Numbered from the stretch's first letter, positions 9,312 through 18,202 are shown. The stretch is 64,000 nt of DNA from Clostridia bacterium (GCA_017520705.1 JAFXFF010000012.1:62001-126000), one strand, 5' to 3'. Notes: a model not told the origin generated them from the letters alone. Numbers and translations: made by a program.

Positions 9312-9362
9312 AGTGATTGCCTCCTTTGGGAGTAGTGAGAGCGCTCATGCGCATACTGGTAT

Positions 9363-9391
9363 AGTATAACAGAAAGAGATGGAGGAATCAA
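9363..9391 (-). promoter_or_regulatory. Sigma-A type promoter of the ABC-F gene
   Basis: On the minus strand TTGATT (9386-9391), a 17-base spacer and TATACT (9363-9368), about 50 bases upstream of the start codon. Confidence 0.7.
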
Positions 9392-9407
9392 GGGATAAAA
9401 CAGAAAG

Positions 9408-9434
9408 AAACACCGCGGAAAATCCGCGGTGTTT
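9408..9434 (-). terminator. Terminator downstream of the small membrane protein gene
   Basis: Perfect 11-bp stem AAACACCGCGG with a 5-base loop, T-rich flank on the minus strand. It lies about 60 bases after the stop of the gene at 9494-9850. Confidence 0.8.
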
Positions 9435-9493
9435 CGTGTAGTATGTATAAAGAAAAGCAAAAACCCTTTTGCTAAACATTGTTTACACTCTTA

Positions 9494-9850
9494 TTACATG
9501 TTTTGCTTATTAAATAAACGCACAGCAAAATAGAGAGTAATCACAAAAGAAACAGCCATCAAAGCATACCATACAGTCATTGATTCGGACAATTTATCGG
9601 CAACATCCGGAAGCTCAGCAAACCAAGCTTGATCAACAACATCTCCGCCATACCAAGAAAGCGCTTGTTCCATACTCAAATCAAAACCTTCAATGGCTTT
9701 TACACGGGCACCATTCTCGGTAGCCGCAGCAAAAAGCAAGCCTGTCAACACAAAAAAAGCGTGAAAACACAAGCGGTTTTTCCTCAAAAGCACGTCCGTT
9801 TCATACAATTTACTCACAGGCATCAAGAAAAAACACGCAATCAACCACAA
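9494..9850 (-). CDS. Small predicted membrane protein, probably truncated at its 5' end
   Basis: Unrecognised protein of about 118 residues with three hydrophobic segments: near the N-terminus (WLIACFFLMP), residues about 28-45 (FHAFFVLTGLLFAAATE) and near the C-terminus (MTVWYALMAVSFVITLYFAV), with a short acidic extracytoplasmic-looking loop between the last two. The base composition is clearly more AT-rich than the flanking genes. The only nearby start is a TTG at 9850 without a good ribosome binding site, and the hydrophobic frame continues upstream (codons for HICVIAG) until about 9880, where the sequence abruptly becomes that of an Xre regulator gene on the other strand. I infer that the gene lost its 5' end at this junction. 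No function is proposed. Confidence 0.55.
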   Translation of the reverse strand: MWLIACFFLMPVSKLYETDVLLRKNRLCFHAFFVLTGLLFAAATENGARVKAIEGFDLSMEQALSWYGGDVVDQAWFAELPDVADKLSESMTVWYALMAVSFVITLYFAVRLFNKQNM

Positions 9851-9879
9851 CCCTGCGATAACACAAATATGTAATCCAC

Positions 9880-10005
9880 TGGCAGGCGCAATACAGCCGC
9901 TACGAGCGCGGTCTGCGGGACGTACCCACAGATGTGCTCATCCGCTTGGCGCGGTTGTACAAAACCACTACCGATTATATTTTGGGAATTATCAATAACA
10001 GATAA
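9880..10005 (+). pseudogene. C-terminal remnant of an Xre-family regulator
   Basis: The + strand codes QAQYSRYERGLRDVP then TDVLIRLARLYKTTTDYILG, ending in TAA at 10003-10005. This is the second half of a standard Cro/CI-type helix-turn-helix domain (the SQ-x-x-S-R-Y-E-x-G helix and the following LIRLA-x-x-Y helices). There is no start and an in-frame stop lies at 9859-9861, so only about 40 codons survive. The homology begins at about 9880, exactly where the AT-rich gene on the opposite strand loses its own N-terminus, marking a recombination or deletion junction. Confidence 0.75.
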
Positions 10006-10040
10006 CACAGCCTGCGTGATGCAGACGGTGTTTTTTGTTT
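10004..10040 (+). terminator. Imperfect terminator of the Xre remnant
   Basis: Imperfect stem ACACAGCCTGC / GCAGACGGTGT overlapping the stop codon, followed by TTTTTTGTTTTT. It supports that a regulator gene once ended here. The following 95 bases hold a GGGAC-rich inverted repeat (GGGACAGGAAACCCGTCCC at about 10044) resembling part of the 62.2-kb repeat. Confidence 0.5.
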
Positions 10041-10139
10041 TTCGGGACAGGAAACCCGTCCCACACGATATGGATTTGGAATGAGCCGGTAGGAGCACAG
10101 TCTCGCCCTACAAGCGCCCATCGTCTGTGCGAAGGACAC

Positions 10140-10177
10140 AAAAAGCAGCCTTTTCCATACGGAAAAGGCTGCTTTTT
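10140..10177. terminator. Terminator downstream of mntP
   Basis: Perfect 17-bp stem AAAAAGCAGCCTTTTCC with loop ATAC, T-runs on both strands, 14 bases after the mntP stop. Confidence 0.9.
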
Positions 10178-10190
10178 GGTTTATGTAGTA

Positions 10191-10760
10191 TTACAACACA
10201 CCCAGACCTTCCAGCAGGATCTTGACGCCGATGAGGATGAGGATGATGCCGCCCAGACGCTCGGCGGCGGTGCCGTAACGGTCGCCCACCAGGCTACCCA
10301 GCTTCACCGCCAAAGCGGAAATGACAAAGGTAATGGCGGCGATGATGGCGACGGCGACCAGCAACTCCGGCAGAGGCTTGGCAAGGAAGGACACACCGGT
10401 GACCATAGCGTCGATGCTGGTGGCCACCGCCAGGGGGAACATCACGCGGGGGGCAAAGGACGCGGATGCACACTCACAGGCCTCTTCCTTATCAAAGGAT
10501 TCCCGCAGCATATTGGCACCCACCAGAACCAACAGAGCGAAAGACACCCAATACGCGTAGCTGTCGATGAGGGTGGAGAAGGTGTGGCCCAAGGCGTAGC
10601 CAATGGCCGGCATCACGCCCTGAAAAATGCCGAAATAGGCACCCGCAATCAAGCAATGCTTCGGCTTGACCTGACAGACCGCCAGACCCTTACACATAGA
10701 CACCGCGGCAGCGTCCATCGCCAAGCCTAAACCAATCATGGCAAAATTGAGAATATCCAA
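10191..10760 (-). CDS. mntP: Manganese efflux pump MntP
   Basis: Small integral membrane exporter of Mn(II) (MntP/YebN, former DUF204). The 189-residue product consists of six predicted membrane helices with the two internally repeated acidic motifs: GLAMDAAAVSMCKGL near the N-terminus and VATSIDAMVTGVSF in the second half; these aspartates are conserved in the family. The start is a TTG preceded by AAAAGGAG. It follows the malic enzyme gene by 41 bases on the same strand; a perfect 11-bp palindrome (10784-10794) lies in this gap. No yybP-ykoY Mn riboswitch is present, as there is no room for one. Confidence 0.92.
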   Translation of the reverse strand: MDILNFAMIGLGLAMDAAAVSMCKGLAVCQVKPKHCLIAGAYFGIFQGVMPAIGYALGHTFSTLIDSYAYWVSFALLVLVGANMLRESFDKEEACECASASFAPRVMFPLAVATSIDAMVTGVSFLAKPLPELLVAVAIIAAITFVISALAVKLGSLVGDRYGTAAERLGGIILILIGVKILLEGLGVL

Positions 10761-10783
10761 GTTGTTCGCTCCTTTTGGCTTTT

Positions 10784-10794
10784 TATACAGTATA
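10784..10794. promoter_or_regulatory. 11-bp palindrome between malic enzyme and mntP
   Basis: TATACAGTATA, perfect 5-bp arms around one central base, 24 bases upstream of the mntP start. It could be a regulator site or a -10-like element (minus strand TATACT overlaps it). Low certainty. Confidence 0.3.
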
Positions 10795-10801
10795 TGTGGG
10801 G

Positions 10802-11980
10802 TTATTCCGAGAGGCGCGCCACACCGCTCTCGCGGGCGGCCTGCGCCACCGCAGCGGCCACGGCAGGACCCACGCGGAGATCGAAGGCGCGGGGCAGGAT
10901 GTACCGGGCGGAGAGCTCGTCTGCCTCCACCAAAGAGGCAATGGCGTAACTGGCCGCCAGCTTCATCGCCTCATTGATATCCGAGGCGCGCACGTCCAGC
11001 GCGCCACGGAAAATACCGGGAAACGCCAGCACGTTATTGATCTGATTGGGGTAATCCGAGCGACCCGTACCCACCACAGAGGCACCCGCCGCCAGCGCTA
11101 ACTCGGGCATGATCTCGGGGACGGGATTGGCCATGGGAAACACGATGGCGTCTGCCGCCATGGAGGACACCATCGCAGGGGTGACCACGTCGGGAGCGGA
11201 CACGCCGATGAACACATCGGCACCCGCCATGGCGTTCGCCAGCGTACCCTCTTTGCCATCGGCGTTGGTGATGGCGGCGATGGCGGTGTGGGCGGGATTG
11301 TCGTAGGTGGCGGCGCGGGTGAGAATACCGCACTTATCGCACATAATCAGGTTTTGTACACCCAAGCGGAGCAGATGATGAGCAATGGCGATGCCCGCCG
11401 AACCGGCGCCGTTGATGACACAGCGCACAGAGGCAATATCCTTATCCACCACCTTGAGGGCATTGAGCAGGGCGGCACCCACCACGATGGCGGTGCCGTG
11501 CTGGTCATCGTGGAAAACGGGAATATCGCACAGTTCCTTGAGCCGTCGCTCGATCTCGAAACAGCGCGGAGCGGCGATATCCTCCAAATTGATGCCGCCG
11601 AAGGAGCCGGACAGCAGGTAGACGGTGCGGACGATCTCGTCCACGTCCTTACTCTTGATACACAAGGGGAAAGCGTCCACGCCGCCAAACTCTTTGAACA
11701 GCACGCACTTGCCCTCCATCACGGGCATCCCTGCCTCAGGGCCGATGTCCCCCAGGCCGAGCACGGCAGTACCGTCGGTGACCACCGCCACCAGATTGTG
11801 ACGGCGGGTGAGGTCGTAGGACAAATCGGGATTGTCGCGGATGGCAAGGCAGGGCTGTGCCACACCGGGGGTATAGGCTACCGCCAGCTGCTCGCTGTTC
11901 TCCACCGCGGCGCGGGCGGTGATCTCAATTTTGCCTGCCCAATCGAAATGCTGCTGTAGGGCAGTTGATTTCTCGTTCAT
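10802..11980 (-). CDS. NAD(P)-dependent malic enzyme
   Basis: Oxidative decarboxylation of malate to pyruvate, cytoplasmic. The 392-residue product belongs to the short bacterial malic enzyme type: malic N-terminal domain with [10 protein letters not shown] and [13 protein letters not shown], the metal-binding region [14 protein letters not shown] followed by [11 protein letters not shown], and the Rossmann nucleotide-binding motif [11 protein letters not shown]. There is no phosphotransacetylase fusion. ATG at 11980 with an upstream AGAGG is chosen over a GTG at 11998, which lies inside cysS. The start follows the cysS stop by two bases, so translation is coupled to cysS and the gene is in the T-box operon, an unexpected companion for cysteine genes. 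Confidence 0.93.
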   Translation of the reverse strand: MNEKSTALQQHFDWAGKIEITARAAVENSEQLAVAYTPGVAQPCLAIRDNPDLSYDLTRRHNLVAVVTDGTAVLGLGDIGPEAGMPVMEGKCVLFKEFGGVDAFPLCIKSKDVDEIVRTVYLLSGSFGGINLEDIAAPRCFEIERRLKELCDIPVFHDDQHGTAIVVGAALLNALKVVDKDIASVRCVINGAGSAGIAIAHHLLRLGVQNLIMCDKCGILTRAATYDNPAHTAIAAITNADGKEGTLANAMAGADVFIGVSAPDVVTPAMVSSMAADAIVFPMANPVPEIMPELALAAGASVVGTGRSDYPNQINNVLAFPGIFRGALDVRASDINEAMKLAASYAIASLVEADELSARYILPRAFDLRVGPAVAAAVAQAARESGVARLSE

Positions 11981-11982
11981 AC

Positions 11983-13377
11983 TTAACCTCTGTGCCACTT
12001 AACACCCTGGGGGGTGTCCTCCAGGATGATGTTGCGGGCCTTCAGCTCATCGCGGATGCGGTCCGCCTCTGCCCAATTCTTCTCCTTACGGGCGGTGGCG
12101 CGCGCCTCGATCAAGGCTTCGATTTCGGCATCATCCTCGCCGGCCTGACCGCGCTCGTAGCAGAAGCCCAGCACGTCGGTCAACTCGTCGAACAGCGCCT
12201 TACCGCAGGCGATGGTGGCCTTATTGGGGGCGGAGGTGAGCAGGACGTTGATATCCTTGACCAGCTCGAACAGGGCGGCGATGCCGTCGGCGGTGTTCAG
12301 GTCGTCATCCATCGCCTCAATGAACTGGTTGCGGCGTGCCTCCACTTGAGCGGCGAAGGCGGCATCCGCCTCGCCGTCGGCGGCGGACTGCAGGGCAAAG
12401 TCCATAGCGTTCTTACAATTATACAAACGATCCAGCGCGTTAATGCCCTGCTGGATGATCTCGGTGTTGTAGTTGATGGGCATACGGTAGGAAGAGGAGA
12501 TGAGGAAGAAGCGGATAGCCTCGTAGCCGTAGGCGTTGGCCACGTCGCGGACGGTGAAGAAGTTGTTCAGGGACTTGGACATCTTCTTGTTGTCCACGTT
12601 GATGTAGCCGTTATGCATCCAATAGCGGGCGAAGGGTACGCCGTTGCAGCACTCGCTCTGGGCAATCTCATTCTCGTGGTGGGGGAAGATCAGATCCTGA
12701 CCGCCGCCGTGGATGTCGATGCTCTCGCCCAAATAGCGGCGAGCCATGGCGGAGCACTCGATGTGCCAGCCGGGGCGGCCGTCGCTCCAGGGGGAGGGCC
12801 AAGAGGGCTCGCCCTCCTTGGCCGCCTTCCACAGAGCGAAGTCCAGGGGATCCTCCTTAACCTCGCCGACGGCGATGCGGGCGCCGGATTCCAAATCGTC
12901 GATGGGCTGGTGGGACAGCTTGCCGTACTCGTCAAATTGGCGGGTGCGGAAATACACGTCGCCATTCTCGGCGCGGTAGGCGTAGCCACGCTCCACCAAG
13001 CGGGAGACGATGTCGATAATGGTGTCGATGTTTTCGGTGGCCTTGGGATGGGTGGTGGCCTCGCGGACGCCCAGACCCTTGGCGTCGGTCCAGAACTCGC
13101 CGATATATTTTTCCGCTACCTGCTCGAAGGTGATCCCTTCCTCATTGGCTCGGCGGATGATCTTATCGTCGATATCGGTGAAGTTCTGCACGAAATTCAC
13201 CTCGTAGCCACGCCACTCCAGATACCGGCGCAGGGTGTCGAACACCACCAGCGGGCGGGCATTGCCGATGTGAATAAAATTGTAGACGGTGGGGCCGCAG
13301 GCATACAGACGAATCTTGCCCTCCTCAATGGGGATGAGTTCCTCTTTCTGACGGGTCATAGTGTTATATACACGCAT
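11983..13377 (-). CDS. cysS: Cysteinyl-tRNA synthetase
   Basis: Class I aminoacyl-tRNA synthetase charging tRNA-Cys, cytoplasmic. The 464-residue product has the zinc- and substrate-binding N-terminus LYACGPTVYNFIHIGNARP, containing the HIGH-like motif HIGN, the zinc-ligand region GWHIECSAMA, HGGGQDLIFPHHENE, and the KMSKS loop KKMSKSLNN. Length is normal for the family. It lies 12 bases after cysE on the same strand under the T-box leader, a common arrangement in Firmicutes. Confidence 0.97.
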   Translation of the reverse strand: MRVYNTMTRQKEELIPIEEGKIRLYACGPTVYNFIHIGNARPLVVFDTLRRYLEWRGYEVNFVQNFTDIDDKIIRRANEEGITFEQVAEKYIGEFWTDAKGLGVREATTHPKATENIDTIIDIVSRLVERGYAYRAENGDVYFRTRQFDEYGKLSHQPIDDLESGARIAVGEVKEDPLDFALWKAAKEGEPSWPSPWSDGRPGWHIECSAMARRYLGESIDIHGGGQDLIFPHHENEIAQSECCNGVPFARYWMHNGYINVDNKKMSKSLNNFFTVRDVANAYGYEAIRFFLISSSYRMPINYNTEIIQQGINALDRLYNCKNAMDFALQSAADGEADAAFAAQVEARRNQFIEAMDDDLNTADGIAALFELVKDINVLLTSAPNKATIACGKALFDELTDVLGFCYERGQAGEDDAEIEALIEARATARKEKNWAEADRIRDELKARNIILEDTPQGVKWHRG

Positions 13378-13389
13378 AATCTTGTCCTC

Positions 13390-14013
13390 CTATGCTTTAT
13401 TCTGCTTTTCTAATTGTTCGATTCTCTCTTCTAAGCGGCGAATCTCCTGTGCCACGGGATCGGGCACGTGGATCTGGTCCAGATCCTGCACCTTTTCCCC
13501 ATCCCGTCGCACCACCCGAGCGGGGATGCCCACGGCGGTGCACTTATCGGGAATGTCGGTGAGCACCACCGCGCCGGCGGCAATGCGCACGTTATTGCCG
13601 ATGGTGATGGGGCCCAGCACCTTGGCGCCGGCACCCACCATCACGTGATTGCCGAGGGTGGGATGGCGCTTGCCGGTGTCCTTACCCGTGCCGCCCAGGG
13701 TGACGCCCTGATAGATGGTGCAATCGTCACCGATCTCGGTGGTCTCACCGATGACCACGCCGGTGCCGTGGTCGATGAAAAAGCGGCGACCGATGGTGGC
13801 GGCGGGGTGGATCTCGATTCCGGTGCGGCGCACACAGCGCTGAGATTCCCAGCGGGCAAGGAAATACAGCCCCCGCCGATAGAGCCAGTTGGCTCGGCGG
13901 TGGGAACGCATCGCCTTTAGGCCGTTGTACAGCGCCCATGCCTCAAATCCCGATCGGGAGGCGGGATCACGGTCACGGATGGTGGCGATGTCTTCGCGTA
14001 ATTGGTGGAACAT
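13390..14013 (-). CDS. cysE: Serine O-acetyltransferase
   Basis: Makes O-acetylserine from serine and acetyl-CoA, the entry step of cysteine synthesis. The 207-residue product has an N-terminal helical part ([19 protein letters not shown]) followed by hexapeptide repeats forming a left-handed beta helix, with the signature [17 protein letters not shown] and [14 protein letters not shown], and a C-terminal coiled-coil tail rich in E and K. ATG at 14013 is preferred over TTG at 14016; AAAGGAG is 9 bases upstream. First gene behind the cysteine T-box, which fits its role and predicts induction by uncharged tRNA-Cys. Confidence 0.95.
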   Translation of the reverse strand: MFHQLREDIATIRDRDPASRSGFEAWALYNGLKAMRSHRRANWLYRRGLYFLARWESQRCVRRTGIEIHPAATIGRRFFIDHGTGVVIGETTEIGDDCTIYQGVTLGGTGKDTGKRHPTLGNHVMVGAGAKVLGPITIGNNVRIAAGAVVLTDIPDKCTAVGIPARVVRRDGEKVQDLDQIHVPDPVAQEIRRLEERIEQLEKQNKA

Positions 14014-14045
14014 CAATGACAGCTCCTTTCGTACAAAAAGAAAAC

Positions 14046-14079
14046 ACCTCTGTTACCCCTAATCGGGTAACAGAGGTGA
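14046..14079 (-). terminator. T-box terminator hairpin
   Basis: Perfect 14-bp stem CACCTCTGTTACCC with loop CTAATC, followed on the minus strand by TTTTCTTTTT. It is the terminator alternative of the T-box. Confidence 0.9.
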
Positions 14080-14303
14080 GAAAACACTCACGGTTCCACT
14101 CCGTCATTCACTCAGTAGGCTCCTAACAGAGCCCTGCCCGATAACGGAGGCCGCCGCCGCAGGATACTGTGACATACCGTCAGTTCCCCCACGAAGCCAG
14201 CAGGTGCATTTCTCCATATCGTGCGTCGGGTTGCTTACAGCCGAGGCAATCCCTCTCTGTCACGCCGTATACGGGTACTTCTCCTGCTCAATGCTTTTCG
14301 TAT
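14046..14303 (-). promoter_or_regulatory. Cysteine-responsive T-box riboswitch leader
   Basis: A transcribed leader of about 260 bases on the minus strand ahead of cysE. It contains a conserved-type T-box sequence TGGAACCGTG (near 14090-14099), a strong intrinsic terminator immediately downstream (14046-14079) and a plausible specifier codon TGC within GAAATGCACC (minus strand, about 14212-14221) in the stem I region, which also holds GACAGAGAGGGA. The downstream cysE and cysS genes support cysteine specificity. Secondary structure was judged by eye, not folded. Confidence 0.82.
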
Positions 14304-14309
14304 ATTAAC

Positions 14310-14337
14310 ATTATATACGGATTTTCCGATTTGTCTA
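14310..14337 (-). promoter_or_regulatory. Promoter of the cysE operon
   Basis: Minus strand TAGACA (14332-14337), 16-base spacer, TATAAT (14310-14315). It places the start of transcription near 14303, at the beginning of the T-box leader. Confidence 0.75.
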
Positions 14338-14360
14338 CTGTTTTTTTACTTTTTGGAGAT

Positions 14361-14945
14361 TTAATCGGTGGTTTCCTTAAAATAGTGGCGCAGCTGCCAA
14401 ATATACTGGATGCCGGAGATGACGGTGGCCGCCACCGAAATCCAGATGAGCGCCATACCCAATCGACTGCCCCAATGGACAAAACCGGAAATAGCGCGCA
14501 CCGTCTCAAACTGACAAGCCTGACGGAAGGCCAGCATGTAAATGATGGCTACCATCTGCATCACGGTCTTCAGCTTACCCGCGAAAGAGGCAGCCACCAC
14601 CACGCCATCCTTGGCTGCCAGCAGGCGCACCGAGGTAACGGCAAACTCACGGGCAAGAACGATAAACAACGCCCAAGGCATGGTACGGCTGGGCAACAGC
14701 CGTACAAAGCCGATAAACGCGGCGGTGGTCAGCGCCTTATCCGCCAAGGGGTCCAGAAACTTGCCCAGATTGGTAATCAGATGATTCTTACGAGCAATCT
14801 TGCCATCAAAATAGTCGGTCAGAGAGGCGACGATAAACACCAAAAGTGCCGCCGCGTAATGGTAGGGAAAAATAATCAGCATACACCCCAGAAAAATCGG
14901 AGTTAGGATACAACGCACCAGCGTCAATTTATTGGGTAAATTCAT
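14361..14945 (-). CDS. pgsA: CDP-diacylglycerol-glycerol-3-phosphate 3-phosphatidyltransferase
   Basis: Membrane enzyme forming phosphatidylglycerol phosphate from CDP-diacylglycerol and glycerol-3-phosphate. The 194-residue product has several membrane helices and the CDP-alcohol phosphotransferase signature D-G-x2-A-R-x8-G-x3-D-x3-D, visible as FDGKIARKNHLITNLGKFLD. ATG at 14945 overlaps the TGA of rimO (ATGA), so translation is probably coupled; an upstream GTG at 14951 is less well spaced from AGGAG. pgsA next to rimO and recA is common in Firmicutes. Confidence 0.95.
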   Translation of the reverse strand: MNLPNKLTLVRCILTPIFLGCMLIIFPYHYAAALLVFIVASLTDYFDGKIARKNHLITNLGKFLDPLADKALTTAAFIGFVRLLPSRTMPWALFIVLAREFAVTSVRLLAAKDGVVVAASFAGKLKTVMQMVAIIYMLAFRQACQFETVRAISGFVHWGSRLGMALIWISVAATVISGIQYIWQLRHYFKETTD

Positions 14946-16270
14946 TTGCACATCTCTCCTATCAGATCCCAGTCCATGGTATCCGTTATGTTGACCTCCA
15001 CCATATCGCCCGGCTGAATGGGACGGGTGGCGGTGAAAAAGACCTTGCCATCGATGTCGGGGGCATCACCCTCGGTACGGCCAAACCAGCACTCGGCATA
15101 GCGGTCAAAACTCTCCACCAGTACGGTGACGGTCTTGCCCACCATCGCCTCGTTGTAGGCGTCGGAAATACGGCTCTGCTCCTCCATCACGATGTCGCGG
15201 CGACGGAATTTTACGCTGTCCTCCACCTGGTCAGGCATATCGTAAGCCGGTGTGTCCTCCTCGGGAGAGAAGGCAAAACAACCCAGGCGCTGGAACTTGA
15301 CGTCCTTAATGAACTCACAAAGTTCCTCAAAATCCTCCTCAGTCTCACCGGGGAAGCCCACCATCACGGTGGTGCGCAGGGTGATGTCGGGAACAACCGC
15401 ACGGATGCGACCGATCAGGGCGGTGAGACTCTCACGGTTGCCGGGGCGGTGCATACGGCGAAGCACGTTGCCGGCGGCGTGCTGCAGGGGAATGTCCATA
15501 TAGGGAAGCACCTTCTCCTCGCAGGCCATCACGGTCAGCAGGTCGTCGGTGATGTGTTCGGGGTAGCAATAGAGCAAGCGGATCCACTTGAGGTCGTCGA
15601 TCTTGCATAGTTCGGTCAGTAACTCGGGCAAACGGCCCTCGCCATAAAGGTCGCGGCCGTAGACGGTGGTGTCCTGTGCCACCAGCACCAGCTCCTTGAC
15701 CCCCGTAGAAACCAAGGCGCGGGCCTCAGACAGGATATGCTCCATAGAGCGGCTGCGGAGATTGCCGCGGATGTTGGGGATGGCACAATAGGCGCAACGA
15801 TTGTCACAACCGTCCGCAATGCGCAGATAGGCAAAGAAATGGGGGGTGGTCAGCATGCGGGAGCCATCTAAGCACCAGCTGTCGCGGGAGGGGAAGGAAC
15901 GGATCGTCTGACCCGCCATCACCTGCTCCACCACCGCAGCGATGTCGCCGTTGGCGCCCAGGCCGAGGACGGCATCGCACTCCGGGATCTCCTCTGCCAG
16001 CTCCTGCTGATAGCGCTGAGCCAAGCAACCGGTGACGATAATTTTCTGAATCTGCCCCTCTTTCTTGAGCTGGGCAAATTCCAGAATATTCTCAATCGAC
16101 TCCTGCTTAGCGTCCGCAATGAAGCCGCAGGTGTTGACGATCACCACGTCGGCATAGCCGCTGTCAGCAGTGATCTCGTAGCCTGCCTGCTCCAAATTGG
16201 CCAGCATCAATTCGGCGTCCATCTGATTTTTGGGGCATCCCAAGGATACCATACCCACTTTGATTGCCAT
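14942..16270 (-). CDS. rimO: Ribosomal protein S12 methylthiotransferase RimO
   Basis: Radical SAM enzyme that methylthiolates an aspartate of ribosomal protein S12, cytoplasmic. The 442-residue product has the N-terminal MTTase domain with GCPKNQMDAE and two further cluster cysteines (NTCGFI, TGCLAQRY), the radical SAM motif CDNRCAYC at about residues 145-152, and a C-terminal TRAM domain. ATG at 16270 is chosen (upstream TTG codons overlap recX); it starts two bases after the recX stop. The distinction between RimO and MiaB rests on the start KVGMVSLGCPKNQ, typical of RimO. Confidence 0.94.
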   Translation of the reverse strand: MAIKVGMVSLGCPKNQMDAELMLANLEQAGYEITADSGYADVVIVNTCGFIADAKQESIENILEFAQLKKEGQIQKIIVTGCLAQRYQQELAEEIPECDAVLGLGANGDIAAVVEQVMAGQTIRSFPSRDSWCLDGSRMLTTPHFFAYLRIADGCDNRCAYCAIPNIRGNLRSRSMEHILSEARALVSTGVKELVLVAQDTTVYGRDLYGEGRLPELLTELCKIDDLKWIRLLYCYPEHITDDLLTVMACEEKVLPYMDIPLQHAAGNVLRRMHRPGNRESLTALIGRIRAVVPDITLRTTVMVGFPGETEEDFEELCEFIKDVKFQRLGCFAFSPEEDTPAYDMPDQVEDSVKFRRRDIVMEEQSRISDAYNEAMVGKTVTVLVESFDRYAECWFGRTEGDAPDIDGKVFFTATRPIQPGDMVEVNITDTMDWDLIGEMCK

Positions 16271-16272
16271 AA

Positions 16273-16905
16273 TCAACAAGTCTCCTCATCATCGGGGTCA
16301 TCGGGGATGTCCAAGGCATCGAATGCTCGGCGAATTGCCCCGTAGCTAAAGCCCCGTCTCGCCAAGGCAGCGGTTGCCCGCCGGCGGCTGTCGGGGTCAT
16401 TCAGTTTATTATAATACTTCTTCTCCAATAATGCAAGTGCCTGCTGGAAATCCTCGCCCTCCAATGCAGAGACGGCATCTTGAGCCAACACGCTCGAAAT
16501 TCCACGGCGGTGCAACTCCTGCTCGATACGGCGACGGGGATAGTGCTTCACCTCGCTGAGAGAGCGGGCCAGACGTGCGGCATACCGCTCATCATCCAGA
16601 AGCCCCACCTGCCGCAGGCGCTCCACCACCGCGGCGGCGGTATCGGGGTCGGCCTCTGTGTACAGCTTTTGCTCCAATTCCTTGCAAGCGTAGTCCCGCA
16701 AGCCCAACAGGTACAGAGCGCGCTCACGGGCGCGGTTGTACCGAGAGGCGGTAAGAAGGGTATTAAGTTGTTCCTCGGTAATGTCCTGCCCCTCACGGTA
16801 GGGGGACTCATCAAAGGTGCGGACATCCACTTCGATCGAATTAAGGCCCTCTAAATCGAGCCGGTATAAACTGCGACGGAGGCGGGATACTTCGGTAATT
16901 TTCAT
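16273..16905 (-). CDS. recX: Regulatory protein RecX
   Basis: Small helical protein that binds RecA filaments and modulates recombination. The 210-residue product shows the tandem three-helix RecX repeats, for example RALYLLGLRDYACKELEQKL and LLDDERYAARLARSLSEVK, and ends with an acidic tail (DDPDDEETC). ATG at 16905 with AGGTG upstream is preferred over GTG at 16914. It follows recA on the same strand with a hairpin in between (16936-16961), so its level is probably set by read-through from recA. Confidence 0.93.
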   Translation of the reverse strand: MKITEVSRLRRSLYRLDLEGLNSIEVDVRTFDESPYREGQDITEEQLNTLLTASRYNRARERALYLLGLRDYACKELEQKLYTEADPDTAAAVVERLRQVGLLDDERYAARLARSLSEVKHYPRRRIEQELHRRGISSVLAQDAVSALEGEDFQQALALLEKKYYNKLNDPDSRRRATAALARRGFSYGAIRRAFDALDIPDDPDDEETC

Positions 16906-16935
16906 AGCGTTCACCTGTTCGGCAAAAATGGAAAC

Positions 16936-16961
16936 AGGCAGGAGAGAAATCTCTCCTGCCT
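16936..16961 (-). terminator. Hairpin between recA and recX
   Basis: Perfect 11-bp stem AGGCAGGAGAG with loop AAAT, only a weak T-tract after it on the minus strand. Placed between the recA stop (16973) and the recX start, it looks like a partial terminator that lets some transcripts run into recX. Confidence 0.7.
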
Positions 16962-16972
16962 ATGTTGTTCAC

Positions 16973-18127
16973 TTAGTCATCCACCACGATGTCGATCTGG
17001 GCCTTGGCGGCGGCAGAGGTCACCGCAGGGGCGGCGGCCAGAGGGATCTCCACCGGGGCGGGAGCCGCACTCACAGAGGGACGGACACCGGGCACCAGCT
17101 TATCCAAATTGGCACGGACAGAAGACTCGATCTCAGCGCACATCTCGGGATGCTCGCGCAGGAAATCCCGGGCGTTGTCGCGGCCCTGGGCGATGCGCTC
17201 GCCCTTGTATCCGAACCAAGAGCCGGACTTCTCCACGATGTCCAATTTCACCGCCAGATCCAGCAGTTCGCTCTCCTTGGAGATGCCGATTCCATACAGC
17301 ACGTCAAACTCCGCCTGCTTGAAGGGGGGAGCCAGCTTGTTCTTAACCACCTTGACGCGGGTGTGGGAGCCCACGGCGTCGGCACCGTTCTTGATAGTCT
17401 CGGTGCGGCGCACGTCCAGACGGACGGAGGCGTAATACTTCAGGGCGTTACCGCCGGAGGTCACCTCGGGATTGCCGTAGACGATACCCACCTTCAGGCG
17501 CAACTGGTTGATGAACAGGGCGATACAATTGGATTTAGACACCGCAGGAGCCAGCTTACGCATGGCCTGGGACATCAGACGAGCCTGCAGACCCACGTGG
17601 GCATCACCCATCTCACCCTCGATCTCGGCGCGAGGCACCAGAGCCGCCACGGAGTCGAGCACCACGATATCCACGGCGCCGGAACGAATTAGCGCCTCCA
17701 TAATCTCCAGCGCCTGCTCGCCGGTATCCGGCTGGGACACCAGCAGAGAATCCACATCCACGCCCAAAGCGCGGGCATAGACAGGGTCAAGGGCATGCTC
17801 CACGTCGATGAAAGCGGCCTCGCCGCCCATCTTTTGGCACTCGGCCACAGCGTGGAGAGCCAGGGTGGTCTTACCCGATGCTTCGGGCCCGTAAATCTCG
17901 ATGATACGACCGCGAGGCAGACCGCCAATGCCCAAAGCGGCATCCAGCGCAATGGAGCCGGTGGGAACGGCGTCCACATTCATCTTGGTATTCTCGCCCA
18001 GACGCATAATGGAACCCTTGCCATACTGCTTCTCAATCTGGGCCATAGCCATTTCCAACGCCTTTTGGCGCTCACTGCGGTCGGTGGCGACCTCGGTCAT
18101 TTTCTTCTTATCAGCCTTTGCTGCCAT
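16973..18127 (-). CDS. recA: Recombinase RecA
   Basis: Central homologous recombination and SOS co-protease ATPase. The 384-residue product has the Walker A motif GPEASGKTT, the conserved N-terminal [20 protein letters not shown], the L2 region [14 protein letters not shown], and a variable C-terminal tail rich in alanine and proline ending in DIVVDD. ATG at 18127 is chosen because AAAGG lies 9 bases upstream; a second ATG at 18136 overlaps this site. A sigma-A promoter (18165-18193) and a LexA-like box (18203-18216) lie upstream, consistent with SOS control. Confidence 0.98.
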   Translation of the reverse strand: MAAKADKKKMTEVATDRSERQKALEMAMAQIEKQYGKGSIMRLGENTKMNVDAVPTGSIALDAALGIGGLPRGRIIEIYGPEASGKTTLALHAVAECQKMGGEAAFIDVEHALDPVYARALGVDVDSLLVSQPDTGEQALEIMEALIRSGAVDIVVLDSVAALVPRAEIEGEMGDAHVGLQARLMSQAMRKLAPAVSKSNCIALFINQLRLKVGIVYGNPEVTSGGNALKYYASVRLDVRRTETIKNGADAVGSHTRVKVVKNKLAPPFKQAEFDVLYGIGISKESELLDLAVKLDIVEKSGSWFGYKGERIAQGRDNARDFLREHPEMCAEIESSVRANLDKLVPGVRPSVSAAPAPVEIPLAAAPAVTSAAAKAQIDIVVDD

Positions 18128-18164
18128 ACGTATCATCCTTTCGTCTTGGTGACTGTTCGCTCAC

Positions 18165-18193
18165 ATTGTAGCACAAGGACATTCAAAATGCAA
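18165..18193 (-). promoter_or_regulatory. recA promoter
   Basis: Minus strand TTGCAT (18188-18193), 17-base spacer, TACAAT (18165-18170), about 40 bases ahead of the recA start. Confidence 0.8.
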
Positions 18194-18202
18194 GATGTTT
18201 TT

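Noticed and set aside
10761..10801. yybP-ykoY manganese riboswitch ahead of mntP
   Set aside because: Only 41 bases separate the malic enzyme stop and the mntP start, too short for the motif.
11965..13413. Long + strand open frame opposite cysS
   Set aside because: cysS on the minus strand is complete with HIGN and KMSKS motifs; the + strand product has only antisense-type composition.
14046..14303. tRNA or other stable RNA gene in the cysE upstream region
   Set aside because: The terminator, T-box sequence and promoter arrangement explain the structure; no cloverleaf with CCA end was seen.
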